The position numbers and the translations under genes were made by a program. A stretch of 10,372 nucleotides of DNA, taken from NCBI GenBank assembly GCA_934444895.1, contig CAKSDA010000052.1, positions 1 to 10,372 on the forward strand, written 5' to 3'. A model generated the notes under the pieces. The model was not told where the DNA came from. It searched no databases and was given only the letters and a program-made list of their open reading frames with translations. The stretch is from an uncultured Eubacteriales bacterium (GTDB taxonomy: Bacteria > Bacillota > Clostridia > Oscillospirales > Acutalibacteraceae). This document shows positions 1-6,708 of this stretch, piece after piece (within the stretch, counting starts at the first letter, position 1; each line of letters opens with the position of its first letter).

Positions 1-930
1 CTCTTCAACATGCTGAAGTCCGGCAATAGCTTCAAGCAGTTCTCTTTGTCCGCTTCCCGCAATACCTGCAATTCCGAGTATTTCGCCTGAGCGCGCAGTA
101 AATGAAACATCATCCAGAACCTTTATTCCGTCGCGATTCAGGCAGCTTAAGTTTTCAACCATCAGTCTGTCTGTAGGATTAACCGGGTCGGAGCGTTTAA
201 TATTAAGGGAAACCTTTTTACCAACCATCATTTCGGTAAGCTCGGCCTCGCTTGTTTCGGATGTTTTAACCGTTCCTATGTATTTTCCCTTTCTTAAAAC
301 CGAAACCCTGTCCGAAAGGGAAAGTACTTCATGAAGTTTGTGGGTTATTATGATGATTGATTTTCCATCGTCCCGCATGCGTCTTAAAACAGCAAAAAGC
401 TTTTGTGTTTCCTGAGGGGTTAAAACTGCAGTCGGTTCGTCAAGAATAAGAATATCGGCTCCTCGATAAAGAACCTTAATAATTTCAACCGTCTGTTTCT
501 CCGAAACAGACATTTCATATATTTTTTTCTGAGGATCAATTTCAAATCCATATTTATTGCATATTTCAGAAACCTTTGCGTTAACCTTTTTTAAATCAAA
601 CTTTCCCTTTTCATTAAGCCCTAAAACAATATTTTCCGAAGCCGAAAAAATATCAACAAGTTTAAAATGTTGGTGAATCATTCCGATTTTATACTCAAAC
701 GCGTCCTTCGGAGAGCGAATAACCGCCTCCTCGCCGTTTATGAAAATTTCACCTTCGTCAGGGTAATATATACCCGAAATCATATTCATCAGCGTGGTTT
801 TTCCGCTTCCGTTTTCCCCCAAAAGGGAAAGAATTTCACCACGGCCGACAGAAAGGTTTACATCGCTGTTTGCAACAATGCTTCCGAACCTTTTTGTTAT
901 ATTTTTTAATTCAATAGCCGGCTTGTCCAC
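1..930 (-). CDS. NupO-like nucleoside/sugar ABC transporter double ATPase (3' end cut by window edge)
   Basis: This is the cytoplasmic ATPase of an ABC importer, of the double-domain type that works with BMP-family binding proteins. The frame runs open from a GTG at 930 to base 1, giving 310 residues of a family usually near 500. I chose the GTG because an AGGAG lies five bases upstream and the protein then begins VDKPAIELKNITKRFG, a normal NBD start. Visible in the first domain are Walker A GENGSGKT (residues 38-45), the Q-loop HQHF (Q87), Walker B ILILDEPTAVLTPQE (from 160) and the H-loop TH (H197). The signature reads MSVSEKQ (140-146) instead of the family's LSVGEQQR. The second domain starts near residue 239, and its Walker A, GIAGSGQREL, lacks the lysine, as is usual in this family. 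It lies downstream of the BMP lipoprotein on the same strand, so a purine nucleoside substrate is likely. Simple sugars are the alternative. Confidence 0.9.
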   Translation of the reverse strand, partial: MDKPAIELKNITKRFGSIVANSDVNLSVGRGEILSLLGENGSGKTTLMNMISGIYYPDEGEIFINGEEAVIRSPKDAFEYKIGMIHQHFKLVDIFSASENIVLGLNEKGKFDLKKVNAKVSEICNKYGFEIDPQKKIYEMSVSEKQTVEIIKVLYRGADILILDEPTAVLTPQETQKLFAVLRRMRDDGKSIIIITHKLHEVLSLSDRVSVLRKGKYIGTVKTSETSEAELTEMMVGKKVSLNIKRSDPVNPTDRLMVENLSCLNRDGIKVLDDVSFTARSGEILGIAGIAGSGQRELLEAIAGLQHVEE

Positions 931-965
931 AAAAACTCCTGCCTTTCTTAAATTTGTGTCTTGCA

Positions 966-1131
966 TTCCCAACCGTAATTACTACGCCGTAATTGCCTGT
1001 TGTAATTTCACCTGTAATTTTCATATAAATTTTTCATATTGCAATTACTGGCTGATTGTTATATGGAATTGCCCTCTTTAATTACTGTCCGTAATCACTG
1101 CCTGTAATCGCTGCCGGTTAACTACTGCCTG
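966..1131. repeat. Degenerate 13-14 nt tandem repeats (TAATnnCTGCCTG type)
   Basis: The best run is TAATTACTGTCCG (1079-1091), TAATCACTGCCTG (1092-1104), TAATCGCTGCCGG (1105-1117) and TTAACTACTGCCTG (1118-1131). A second, looser cluster at 966-1020 contains CCGTAATTACTACG, CCGTAATTGCCTG and CACCTGTAAT. The units sit in the transcribed spacer upstream of the ABC ATPase start. They could be a decayed microsatellite-like expansion or protein-binding sites; nothing in the sequence decides this. Confidence 0.6.
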
Positions 1132-1221
1132 TAAAATCATGTATTTCACCCGGCACCGGCAGTAACAATTTTCCTGCTTTTACCGGGTGTTCGGTCAAAG
1201 GCGGCCTATTCCGGCAGGCCC

Positions 1222-1279
1222 TAATACTGTTCGGTTTTAAAAATAAAATTTCGTTTGTTTTTAAAACCGAATAGTATTA
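1222..1279. repeat. 22-bp inverted repeat with 14-nt loop (possible bidirectional terminator or element remnant)
   Basis: The arms at 1222-1243 and 1258-1279 are complementary at 21 of 22 positions; the single mismatch would be a G-U wobble in one of the two transcripts. Each arm contains TTCGGTTTTAAAAA or its complement. The transcript would form a long, AT-rich hairpin. On either strand the following bases are not a clean U-run, so a terminator role is possible but not typical. A small palindromic repeat element is the other option. Confidence 0.65.
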
Positions 1280-1314
1280 ATTATTTCTTTAAAGTTGTTT
1301 CTTTAAAGACTTTA

Positions 1315-1337
1315 GGCGGAGCGCGAAACGCTCCGCC
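1315..1337 (-). terminator. GC-rich hairpin after the lipoprotein gene (attenuator or mRNA-end stabiliser)
   Basis: GGCGGAGCG (1315-1323) pairs perfectly with CGCTCCGCC (1329-1337) around a five-base loop, 21 bases past the lipoprotein stop. In the transcript it is followed by UAAAGUCUUUAAAG, so there is no strong U-tract. I infer a partial terminator or a 3'-end stabiliser, which would fit the usual excess of binding protein over ATPase in ABC importer operons. Confidence 0.55.
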
Positions 1338-1357
1338 CAAATAAACATTATTTAAAA

Positions 1358-2557
1358 TTATTCGCTGATACCGTCGATGTACTTAATGTCAAAGTAAGGA
1401 GCGGATCTTTTTGAAGACTCTGCGAAAACGCCGTTTTCGATAGCTTCTGTTTCAGGAACAAATTTGCCGTCGTCGTTAACATCGGCAATGTAAGAATCAA
1501 GCTTCTTGCCTTGATATGTAAATGTGCTGGTATCGAATACCTTTGTTTCGCCGGAGATAAGCTTTGCTTTAACTTCGTCAAGCTTTGCCTGTGTGCCTTC
1601 GGCTGCAACCTTTGTGTTGAGTTCTGTAAGCTCAACATAACCATCTTTAAGAGAACCGCAGAAATCTGTGGGGATTGTGCTTTTGTTGTTTACAGCGTCA
1701 ATGATCATTTTGAAATAAGGAGCCCAATTTATTTTTGAAGAAATAATAGCTGTGTTCGGACCCATGGAAATTGTGCTGATGTTGTAAGCAATATTCGGAA
1801 CGCCTTTTTCTTCGCAGGCCTTAGGAGCACCTTCGGAGTCGGCATGCTGGCTGATAAGAACGCAGCCGCCGTTGATGAGGTTGAGTGCTGTTTCTTTTTC
1901 TTTTGCAACATCAAACCATGAGTTTGTGTAAGAAACCTTCATTTTAACCGATTCGCATACTGAACGTGCACCGAGGAAGAAGGAAGTCATTCCGGAAACA
2001 ACCTCTGCATAGTTGTAAGCGCCTACATAACCCATAACAGCCTTGTCAGCAGTTATTTTGCCGCTTTTGATCATTTCATTAATCTTCATACCTGCCGCAA
2101 CACCTGCAAGGTAACGACCCTCGTAGATAGAAGCGAATGCATTGTGGTAGTTAGCAATTTTTTCTGTGTGAGCCTTTGTTCCTGTTGCATGGCAGAACTG
2201 AACATCCTGGAACTCTTTAGCTGCTTGAATCATATATGTTTCATGTCCGAAAGAATCTGCAAAAATAACCTTGCATCCGGCATCAACCAAATCAGCAGCT
2301 GCATTGTAGCAAGATTCGTCCTCAGCGATGTTTGTCTTGATAAGAACCTGACTATCGTTAAGGCCGAGTTCTTTCTGAACACTCTTGAGAGCCTGGATAA
2401 AGTTGTTGTCATATGTGGAGTTTTCATCATGCAGACAGATAAGACCGATCTTGAAATCCGAGTTTACATTTGCTGTTTTCTTTTCTCCACAGCCGGTAAG
2501 AGCCATAGTTGCAATCACCAAGACTGTTGCCATAATGGCAGAAATAAGTTTTTTCAT
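1358..2557 (-). CDS. BMP/PnrA-family purine nucleoside-type substrate-binding lipoprotein
   Basis: This is the extracellular binding component of an ABC importer, anchored to the membrane outer face. Residues 1-22 are a lipoprotein signal peptide (KK, then a hydrophobic stretch) ending in the lipobox ALTGC, with lipid-modified Cys23. The rest matches the BMP (basic membrane protein, PnrA/TmpC) family: strand FKIGLICLHD at 35-44, then VIFADSFGHE (97-106), the family hallmark NAFASIYEGRYLAGVAAG (139-156), MGYVGAYNYAEVVSGMTSFFLGA (175-197), YTNSWFDVAKEKETALNLINGG (210-231), VLISQHAD (233-240), and a C-terminus with SAPYFDIKYIDGI. The 399-residue length is normal for the family. AGGAGG (2564-2569) lies six bases before the ATG. 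A guanine-class riboswitch precedes it and an ABC ATPase follows it, so purine nucleosides or bases are the likely ligands. The exact ligand cannot be read from the sequence. Confidence 0.93.
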   Translation of the reverse strand: MKKLISAIMATVLVIATMALTGCGEKKTANVNSDFKIGLICLHDENSTYDNNFIQALKSVQKELGLNDSQVLIKTNIAEDESCYNAAADLVDAGCKVIFADSFGHETYMIQAAKEFQDVQFCHATGTKAHTEKIANYHNAFASIYEGRYLAGVAAGMKINEMIKSGKITADKAVMGYVGAYNYAEVVSGMTSFFLGARSVCESVKMKVSYTNSWFDVAKEKETALNLINGGCVLISQHADSEGAPKACEEKGVPNIAYNISTISMGPNTAIISSKINWAPYFKMIIDAVNNKSTIPTDFCGSLKDGYVELTELNTKVAAEGTQAKLDEVKAKLISGETKVFDTSTFTYQGKKLDSYIADVNDDGKFVPETEAIENGVFAESSKRSAPYFDIKYIDGISE

Positions 2558-2610
2558 TTTTTTCCTCCTAAAGATTAATGTTTATTTTACGAGCCAAACG
2601 GCATTCCGTA

Positions 2611-2645
2611 CAAAAACAAAAACAGACTTCAAAAAAAGTCTGTTT
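2611..2645 (-). terminator. Rho-independent terminator of the purine riboswitch leader
   Basis: The RNA stem AAACAGACTT/AAGUCUGUUU (2636-2645 with 2620-2629) is 10 bp around a six-base loop. It is followed directly by UUGUUUUUG (2611-2619), a good U-tract. It lies 54 bases before the lipoprotein start codon and about 60 bases after the aptamer, as expected of the expression platform of a transcription-terminating riboswitch. Confidence 0.85.
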
Positions 2646-2778
2646 GCCAATATAAACAATAACCGGGTACTGTAAACAAAAAACATTACACCTGGTGATT
2701 GTTAAACCAATAGTCGCATCTTTAAAGGCGTGCGGTAGAAACGTTTGAACCATTAATCACAAACTTATATTGGCAACA
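2641..2778 (-). promoter_or_regulatory. Antiterminator pairing between P1 5' strand and terminator-proximal segment
   Basis: The first strand of the aptamer, UGUUGCCAAUAUAA (2778 to 2765), can pair with UUAUAUUGGCAAACA (2655 to 2641) over 14 bp with one bulged A. The second segment overlaps the 5' arm of the terminator at 2641-2645. The pairing therefore excludes both the P1 stem and full terminator formation. This gives a simple off-switch: ligand locks P1 and frees the terminator, while without ligand this duplex forms and transcription continues. The complementarity is seen in the sequence; the switching is inferred. Confidence 0.65.
2706..2774 (-). promoter_or_regulatory. Guanine-class purine riboswitch aptamer
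   Basis: P1 pairs GCCAAUA (2774-2768) with UAUUGGU (2712-2706). Within it are J1/2 UAA, the P2 arm GUUUG...CAAAC with a loop ending UGG, the diagnostic J2/3 GUUUCUACC, a P3 arm CGCA...UGCG with loop CCUUUAAA, and J3/1 ACUAU. The GG of L2 and CC of L3 can form the kissing pairs of the family. The base equivalent to position 74 of the B. subtilis xpt aptamer is C, which in this family pairs with guanine or hypoxanthine rather than adenine. The U bases matching 47 and 51 are kept. L2 and L3 are each about one base longer than the usual seven, and P2 and P3 are mispaired near the loops. It controls the lipoprotein and probably the whole transporter operon. Confidence 0.85.
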
Positions 2779-2800
2779 CATATTCACTTTCGACAAGGTT

Positions 2801-2829
2801 ATTTTAGCATCTACAGTTTTTTATGTCAA
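2801..2829 (-). promoter_or_regulatory. Sigma-A promoter for the riboswitch and purine transporter operon
   Basis: On the minus strand a perfect -35 TTGACA (2829-2824) and a -10 TAAAAT (2806-2801) are separated by 17 bases. A TG one base before the -10 (TGCTAAAAT) makes it an extended -10. A/T tracts upstream of the -35 (about 2830-2860) could act as an UP element. Transcription should start near 2794, about 20 bases before the riboswitch P1 stem. Confidence 0.85.
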
Positions 2830-2966
2830 CAATTTTTTAACAAATTTTTAATTTTTGTCACTTTTAACATAATAAACAGCAACAAAATATTAATAATTGT
2901 AAAAGTGTTGCAGGCAGTCTGTTCGCTGTCTTTTTATTTGTTGTCTTATTTACCACCTTTTTATTG
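2830..2966. other. AT-rich gap between mfd end and the transporter promoter
   Basis: No gene is seen. The half next to the promoter is rich in A/T tracts. A GCAACA/TGTTGC pairing (2879-2884 with 2906-2911) has a 21-base loop and no U-tract, so no clear terminator for mfd can be named. Readthrough from mfd into the riboswitch leader is possible. Confidence 0.5.
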
Positions 2967-5900
2967 TTATTCATTGTCCGAAGATTCTCCCAAATTCTCC
3001 GCAATTTTTTTCAGCGCCGCCGCTCGGTTTGTTTCTTTTATTTTATAAAGAATATGCATAGGCTCTGTCGGCACTAAAACGGCACCTTCGCCTAGCCTTT
3101 TAATAATTCTTGCTATATTTTCATTTGATGCGTCACTGAAATAAAATTCAATTTCATCCTTAACTCCCTTGATTTCATAAATACCTAAAGCCTGCGCCGA
3201 TCCCTTTAAAAGTGCTATGTCAATAAGTCCCAGCACTTCCTTAGGCGGATCCGAAAAGCGATCGCACAGCTCGTCGATAACATCCTGTTTGTCCTCGGCG
3301 GATTTTATGTCGGCTATTCTGCGATACATTCCAAGCCTTTGTGACAAGGAAGGAATATACTTCTCCGGAATATTTGCGCTTATATCAATATCTATAAGGC
3401 ATTCCCTTTTTTCAACAACCGGCTTTCCCTGCTGCTCGCTTATAGCGTCGTTTAGCATGGCTATATACATGCTGTAGCCTACCGCTTCCATTTGCCCGTG
3501 CTGCTGTCCGCCCAGTATGCTTCCGGCACCTCTGATTTCGAGATCTCTCATTGCGATTTTAAAGCCTGAGCCGAACTTGGTATATTCTCTTATCGCCTCA
3601 AGTCTTTTTGTGGCAACCTCGCTAAGCGCCTTGCCGCGCCTGAAGCAAAAATATGCATACGCCCTTCTGCTAGAGCGACCGACTCTGCCCCTTATCTGAT
3701 GCAGCTGCGCCAGCCCCATGCGATCCGCATCCTCAATAATAAGGGTATTGGCGTTTGGAACATCTATGCCCGTTTCTATTATTGTAGTGCATACAAGTAT
3801 GTCGGTTTCACCGTCAAGCAGCCTTTTCCATGCCGCAGACAGTTCCTCCTCGCTCATTTTTCCGTGAGCCACATCCACTTCCGCTTCCGGTATCAGTTCT
3901 TTTAACCTTGCCGCGCAGCGGTTAATGCTTTCAACCCTGTTGTGAAGATAATAAACCTGACCGCCGCGGCGAAGTTCCCTTCTTATTGCCTCTGCCAAAA
4001 CTCCGTTGTTTTGCTCCATAACATAGGTTTGCACCGGCTGCCTGTCCTGCGGGGCCTCCTCAATAGACGACATATCCCGTATTCCCGACATTGCCATATT
4101 AAGGGTTCTGGGGATCGGCGTCGCCGTAAGGGTTAAAACATCAACCGTTTTAAACAGACTTTTAAGCTTTTCTTTTTGAGCAACACCAAAGCGCTGTTCC
4201 TCGTCAACTATAACAAGTCCTAAATCTTTGAATTTTATATCGTCGGAAAGAAGCCTGTGAGTTCCTATAACTATGTCGGTTTCACCCCTTTTAAGCGAGG
4301 TGATTGTCTTTTTAATTTCAGAGGCTGTTCTAAAACGCGAAAGCATTTCTATTTTAACCGGAATTCCGGTAAACCTTTCGGTTGCCGTTAAATAATGCTG
4401 CCAAGCCAGTATTGTGGTCGGAACTAATATGGCGCACTGCTTTCCGTCGCATACGCACTTAAACGCCGCCCTCAGTGCAACCTCTGTCTTTCCGAAGCCT
4501 ACATCTCCGCAAAGCAAACGGTCCATCGGAACTTCCCGTTCCATATCTCTTTTGATTTCATCAATTGCCTTCAGCTGATCCTCTGTTTCGTCAAACGGAA
4601 ACTTTCTTTCAAAGTCGCTTTCCAGTTCCCTGTTGCCCGTAAAAGCATGGCCCTTGATTCTAAGCCGCTCGGCATATAACGCCGTAAGCTCCTTTGCCAT
4701 GTTTTTTACAGCCGTTTTTACCCTTTTTCTGGTCTTTTGCCACTCGGAGGATCCCAGCTTGTTTAAAACCGGTCCGCTTTCAGAAGCTCCGCCTATATAC
4801 CTTGAAACCAAATCAAGTTGCGTGACCGGCACATATAAAACGCCGCTTCCCCTATACTTTATTTTTATATAATCTTTAACCGTCTTGCCGGTTTCAATCC
4901 TGTGTATTCCGTCAAACTGCCCTATACCATGGGATATATGCACAACATAATCGCCGACCTTCAGCTCATCCAGCGAACTGAACACTTCGGCCTTGTTCCT
5001 TTTATGGGTTTTGTGCTTTTTGCCCCTTACAGGCTTGTATGATATTACTGTGAGCCCGGTTTTGTCAAATTCAACTCCGGCTGAAAGAGACGCCGGTATA
5101 ACATATACTCCCGGCTCTTTTATATCATCATCCGGCATTGCGTAGCCGGGCATAATGGAGTTGTTTTCAAGCTGCTCTATAATTATCTTCGCGCTCTTTT
5201 CGCTGCCCGTAAGAATTGCCGCTCGGCTGCCGCTTTTTATTATAGAGCGAAGATCATCGGTTAAAACATCCATGCCCCCGGGCCAGCATGGCATTTTGCT
5301 TATTGTAAGATCATAACTGTTTTTAGGTGCGACCGGATATTTTCCGGAGCTGAAATTGTCGGCATAAATTGTTATGTTCTCTTTTATAATATGTTGCAGA
5401 ACCTCTTCGCCTCGCCACAGATCACTGCACTCAGAAAGAATCATTGACTTTTCAACCGGTTCCCTCAGCTCATTTATACGCATTTCACCGAGATTTTTAA
5501 GCCTTGATGATATATTTCTGTACTGATAAATTACCGTAACAAAATCCTTTATATACTCCGTAATATCCCCTGCCGAGGCCATAATCGGTATATATCTGTC
5601 CGGATTTAAAAGGCTCCCGTTTTTCGCAGCTTCTATATCCGCTCCCAGAGTTTTCAGTATTTCGCCGCCCTTTTTTTCATGCTGCTTATATATTTTTTCA
5701 AGTCTCTGCAAAAAATCCTTGCTGTCGCCGAAAAACTCTGCCGCCGGAAGAATCAGGGCTTTTTCTAAACTTTCGCCCCTTCTTTGCGTTTCAATATCAA
5801 ACTCGCAAATCGTGTCAATTTCATCGCCCCAAAGCTCAATCCTTATGGGATTTTCAAACTCCGGCGAAAAAAGATCCACAATTCCTCCGCGAACCGCAAT

Positions 5901-6416
5901 CTGACCTATTCCGTCAACCTGATCATTTATTTCATATCCCATGTCGATAAGCTTCGAACAAAAATCTTTTATATTAAGCTCGTCCCCCGGGCGTATTTCA
6001 AATACCGATTTTTTAAGATATTCAGCCGAACATGCCCGCATGGTAACAGACTGCGCGTCTGCAAATACAATATCAAAGTCTCCTGAACACATCTTCCAAA
6101 GCGCCTTTATTCTTCTGTGTTCGTATTCTCTTGAAAATCCTATAGCACCGGATATATTGTAATCCCTTGCCGGCAAGACTACCGTTTTAAGTCCCATATT
6201 TTCAGCGTCTGCCGCCATAGCCATGCAATCGGCCTCTTTTTCAGCCAATACAAGAACCTTCTTGCCTGTCTTTTTAAAAGCAAAGGCCGAAAAAACGGTA
6301 CACCCTATGTCGGACAGACCAAAAACCGCAACAGGGGAGTTTTTATCCTCTGTTACGGCATTTATTATCGTAACTGCTGTAGGAGCATTTTGAAGCTCCT
6401 TAATCATAAAATTCAT
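2967..6416 (-). CDS. mfd: Transcription-repair coupling factor Mfd
   Basis: Mfd is a cytoplasmic ATP-driven translocase. It pushes stalled RNA polymerase off DNA lesions and recruits UvrA for nucleotide excision repair. The 1149-residue length is almost exactly that of the family. In order: an N-terminal UvrB-like region (about 1-340, with GFSREYEHRR and the RGGIVDLFSP segment), a linker region, and the CarD-like RNA-polymerase-interacting domain (about 480-545, VGDYVVHISHGIGQFDGI and VLYVPVTQLDLVSRYIG). Then comes the RecG-like motor: Walker A GDVGFGKTE (637-645), GTHRLL (718-723), DEEQ (738-741), TATPIPRTL (764-772), TTIIETGIDVPNAN (877-890) and QIRGRVGR (907-914). The TRCF C-terminal domain, IDIDISANIPEKYIPS onward, runs from about 1008. 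GAGGT (6423-6427) lies six bases before the ATG. It follows pth, as in many Firmicutes, but the small fin gene found between them in B. subtilis is not seen. Confidence 0.98.
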   Translation of the reverse strand: MNFMIKELQNAPTAVTIINAVTEDKNSPVAVFGLSDIGCTVFSAFAFKKTGKKVLVLAEKEADCMAMAADAENMGLKTVVLPARDYNISGAIGFSREYEHRRIKALWKMCSGDFDIVFADAQSVTMRACSAEYLKKSVFEIRPGDELNIKDFCSKLIDMGYEINDQVDGIGQIAVRGGIVDLFSPEFENPIRIELWGDEIDTICEFDIETQRRGESLEKALILPAAEFFGDSKDFLQRLEKIYKQHEKKGGEILKTLGADIEAAKNGSLLNPDRYIPIMASAGDITEYIKDFVTVIYQYRNISSRLKNLGEMRINELREPVEKSMILSECSDLWRGEEVLQHIIKENITIYADNFSSGKYPVAPKNSYDLTISKMPCWPGGMDVLTDDLRSIIKSGSRAAILTGSEKSAKIIIEQLENNSIMPGYAMPDDDIKEPGVYVIPASLSAGVEFDKTGLTVISYKPVRGKKHKTHKRNKAEVFSSLDELKVGDYVVHISHGIGQFDGIHRIETGKTVKDYIKIKYRGSGVLYVPVTQLDLVSRYIGGASESGPVLNKLGSSEWQKTRKRVKTAVKNMAKELTALYAERLRIKGHAFTGNRELESDFERKFPFDETEDQLKAIDEIKRDMEREVPMDRLLCGDVGFGKTEVALRAAFKCVCDGKQCAILVPTTILAWQHYLTATERFTGIPVKIEMLSRFRTASEIKKTITSLKRGETDIVIGTHRLLSDDIKFKDLGLVIVDEEQRFGVAQKEKLKSLFKTVDVLTLTATPIPRTLNMAMSGIRDMSSIEEAPQDRQPVQTYVMEQNNGVLAEAIRRELRRGGQVYYLHNRVESINRCAARLKELIPEAEVDVAHGKMSEEELSAAWKRLLDGETDILVCTTIIETGIDVPNANTLIIEDADRMGLAQLHQIRGRVGRSSRRAYAYFCFRRGKALSEVATKRLEAIREYTKFGSGFKIAMRDLEIRGAGSILGGQQHGQMEAVGYSMYIAMLNDAISEQQGKPVVEKRECLIDIDISANIPEKYIPSLSQRLGMYRRIADIKSAEDKQDVIDELCDRFSDPPKEVLGLIDIALLKGSAQALGIYEIKGVKDEIEFYFSDASNENIARIIKRLGEGAVLVPTEPMHILYKIKETNRAAALKKIAENLGESSDNE

Positions 6417-6708
6417 TGTGATACCTCAAATGTTTTGCCCATGTCATTTTCACGGCAAAGGGGAAATGTGCGTACTGCGAATAAATATACTGTGTTTTGT
6501 ATTTCGGCTTTGCATTTGCGTTTGCTTTTGCAAGGCAAAAAGCAAAAATAATCCAAATTCTGTTTTACGGATTTCTTTTTATTTAGTGTTACAGGGGTAA
6601 GCCGAACCTGACCAGAACAGCGATCCTTAGGCATTTTTAGGCTTGTCGTCTTTTGAGGGCGATAGCCTGTAATAATCAGTATTCCGTTATACCGATACCT
6701 TTCATCTT
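6417..6708. other. 292-base pth-mfd spacer with hairpin and shared repeat
   Basis: I see no gene I can support. The spacer holds one copy of a 20-nt sequence repeated upstream of pth (6581-6600), a TGCGAATAA block (6476-6484) that is also present upstream of pth, and a hairpin of TTTGCTTTTGC (6521-6531) with GCAAAAAGCAAA (6535-6546, one bulge). The hairpin is followed by CGCAAAUG on the transcript rather than U residues, so it is not a normal terminator. A 73-codon frame (6413-6634) has no ribosome binding site and no recognisable fold. Confidence 0.5.
6581..6600 (-). repeat. 20-nt direct repeat, copy 1 (upstream of mfd)
   Basis: On the plus strand this reads ATTTAGTGTTACAGGGGTAA. It matches the copy at 7391-7410 at 19 of 20 positions. 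It starts 165 bases upstream of the mfd start codon. It may be a regulatory site or the remnant of a small repeat element. Confidence 0.7.

Larger units (their letters stand above)
943..1357 (-). other. 415-base structured intergenic spacer between lipoprotein and ATPase genes
   Basis: No convincing gene is seen here. In transcription order the spacer holds a GC-rich 9-bp hairpin (1315-1337), two copies of TTTCTTTAAAG (1284-1294 and 1298-1308, period 14), a 22-bp near-perfect inverted repeat (1222-1279), a weaker CACCCGG/CCGGGTG pairing (1147-1153 with 1183-1189), and degenerate TAAT/CTGCC repeats (about 966-1131). No good promoter is visible, so I infer that the ATPase is reached by readthrough from the riboswitch promoter and that these structures lower its expression relative to the lipoprotein. 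Very short frames occur on the minus strand, for example an ATG at about 1139 reading MILQAVVNRQRLQAVITDSN, but none has strong support. Confidence 0.6.

Noticed and set aside
1170..1198. TTGACC-based promoter before the ABC ATPase
   Set aside because: A TTGACC is present at 1198-1193 on the minus strand, but at 17 bases spacing the -10 would be AGGAAA; no usable -10 follows.
943..1357. A second riboswitch or CRISPR-like array in the transporter spacer
   Set aside because: The repeats are too short and too degenerate for CRISPR, and I recognise no riboswitch core motifs.
1466..1483. DVNDDGKF in the BMP lipoprotein as a dockerin/EF-hand calcium loop
   Set aside because: Only one loop, no second repeat or flanking helices, and the segment sits where related BMP proteins have a similar acidic stretch before their C-terminus.
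2144..2578. 144-codon plus-strand frame
   Set aside because: Antisense shadow of the BMP lipoprotein gene, with no ribosome binding site or recognisable product.
2879..2911. GCAACA/TGTTGC stem as the mfd terminator
   Set aside because: Only six pairs, a 21-base AT-rich loop and no U-tract.
6521..6546. TTTGCTTTTGC hairpin as the pth terminator
   Set aside because: The stem is followed on the transcript by CGCAAAUG, not U residues, and it is about 160 bases past the stop.
6413..6634. 73-codon minus-strand frame between pth and mfd, rich in Cys and Lys, ending on the mfd ATG
   Set aside because: No ribosome binding site, composition unlike the neighbouring genes, no fold recognised, and it does not show the CxxC pattern of the Fin protein found at this place in B. 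subtilis.
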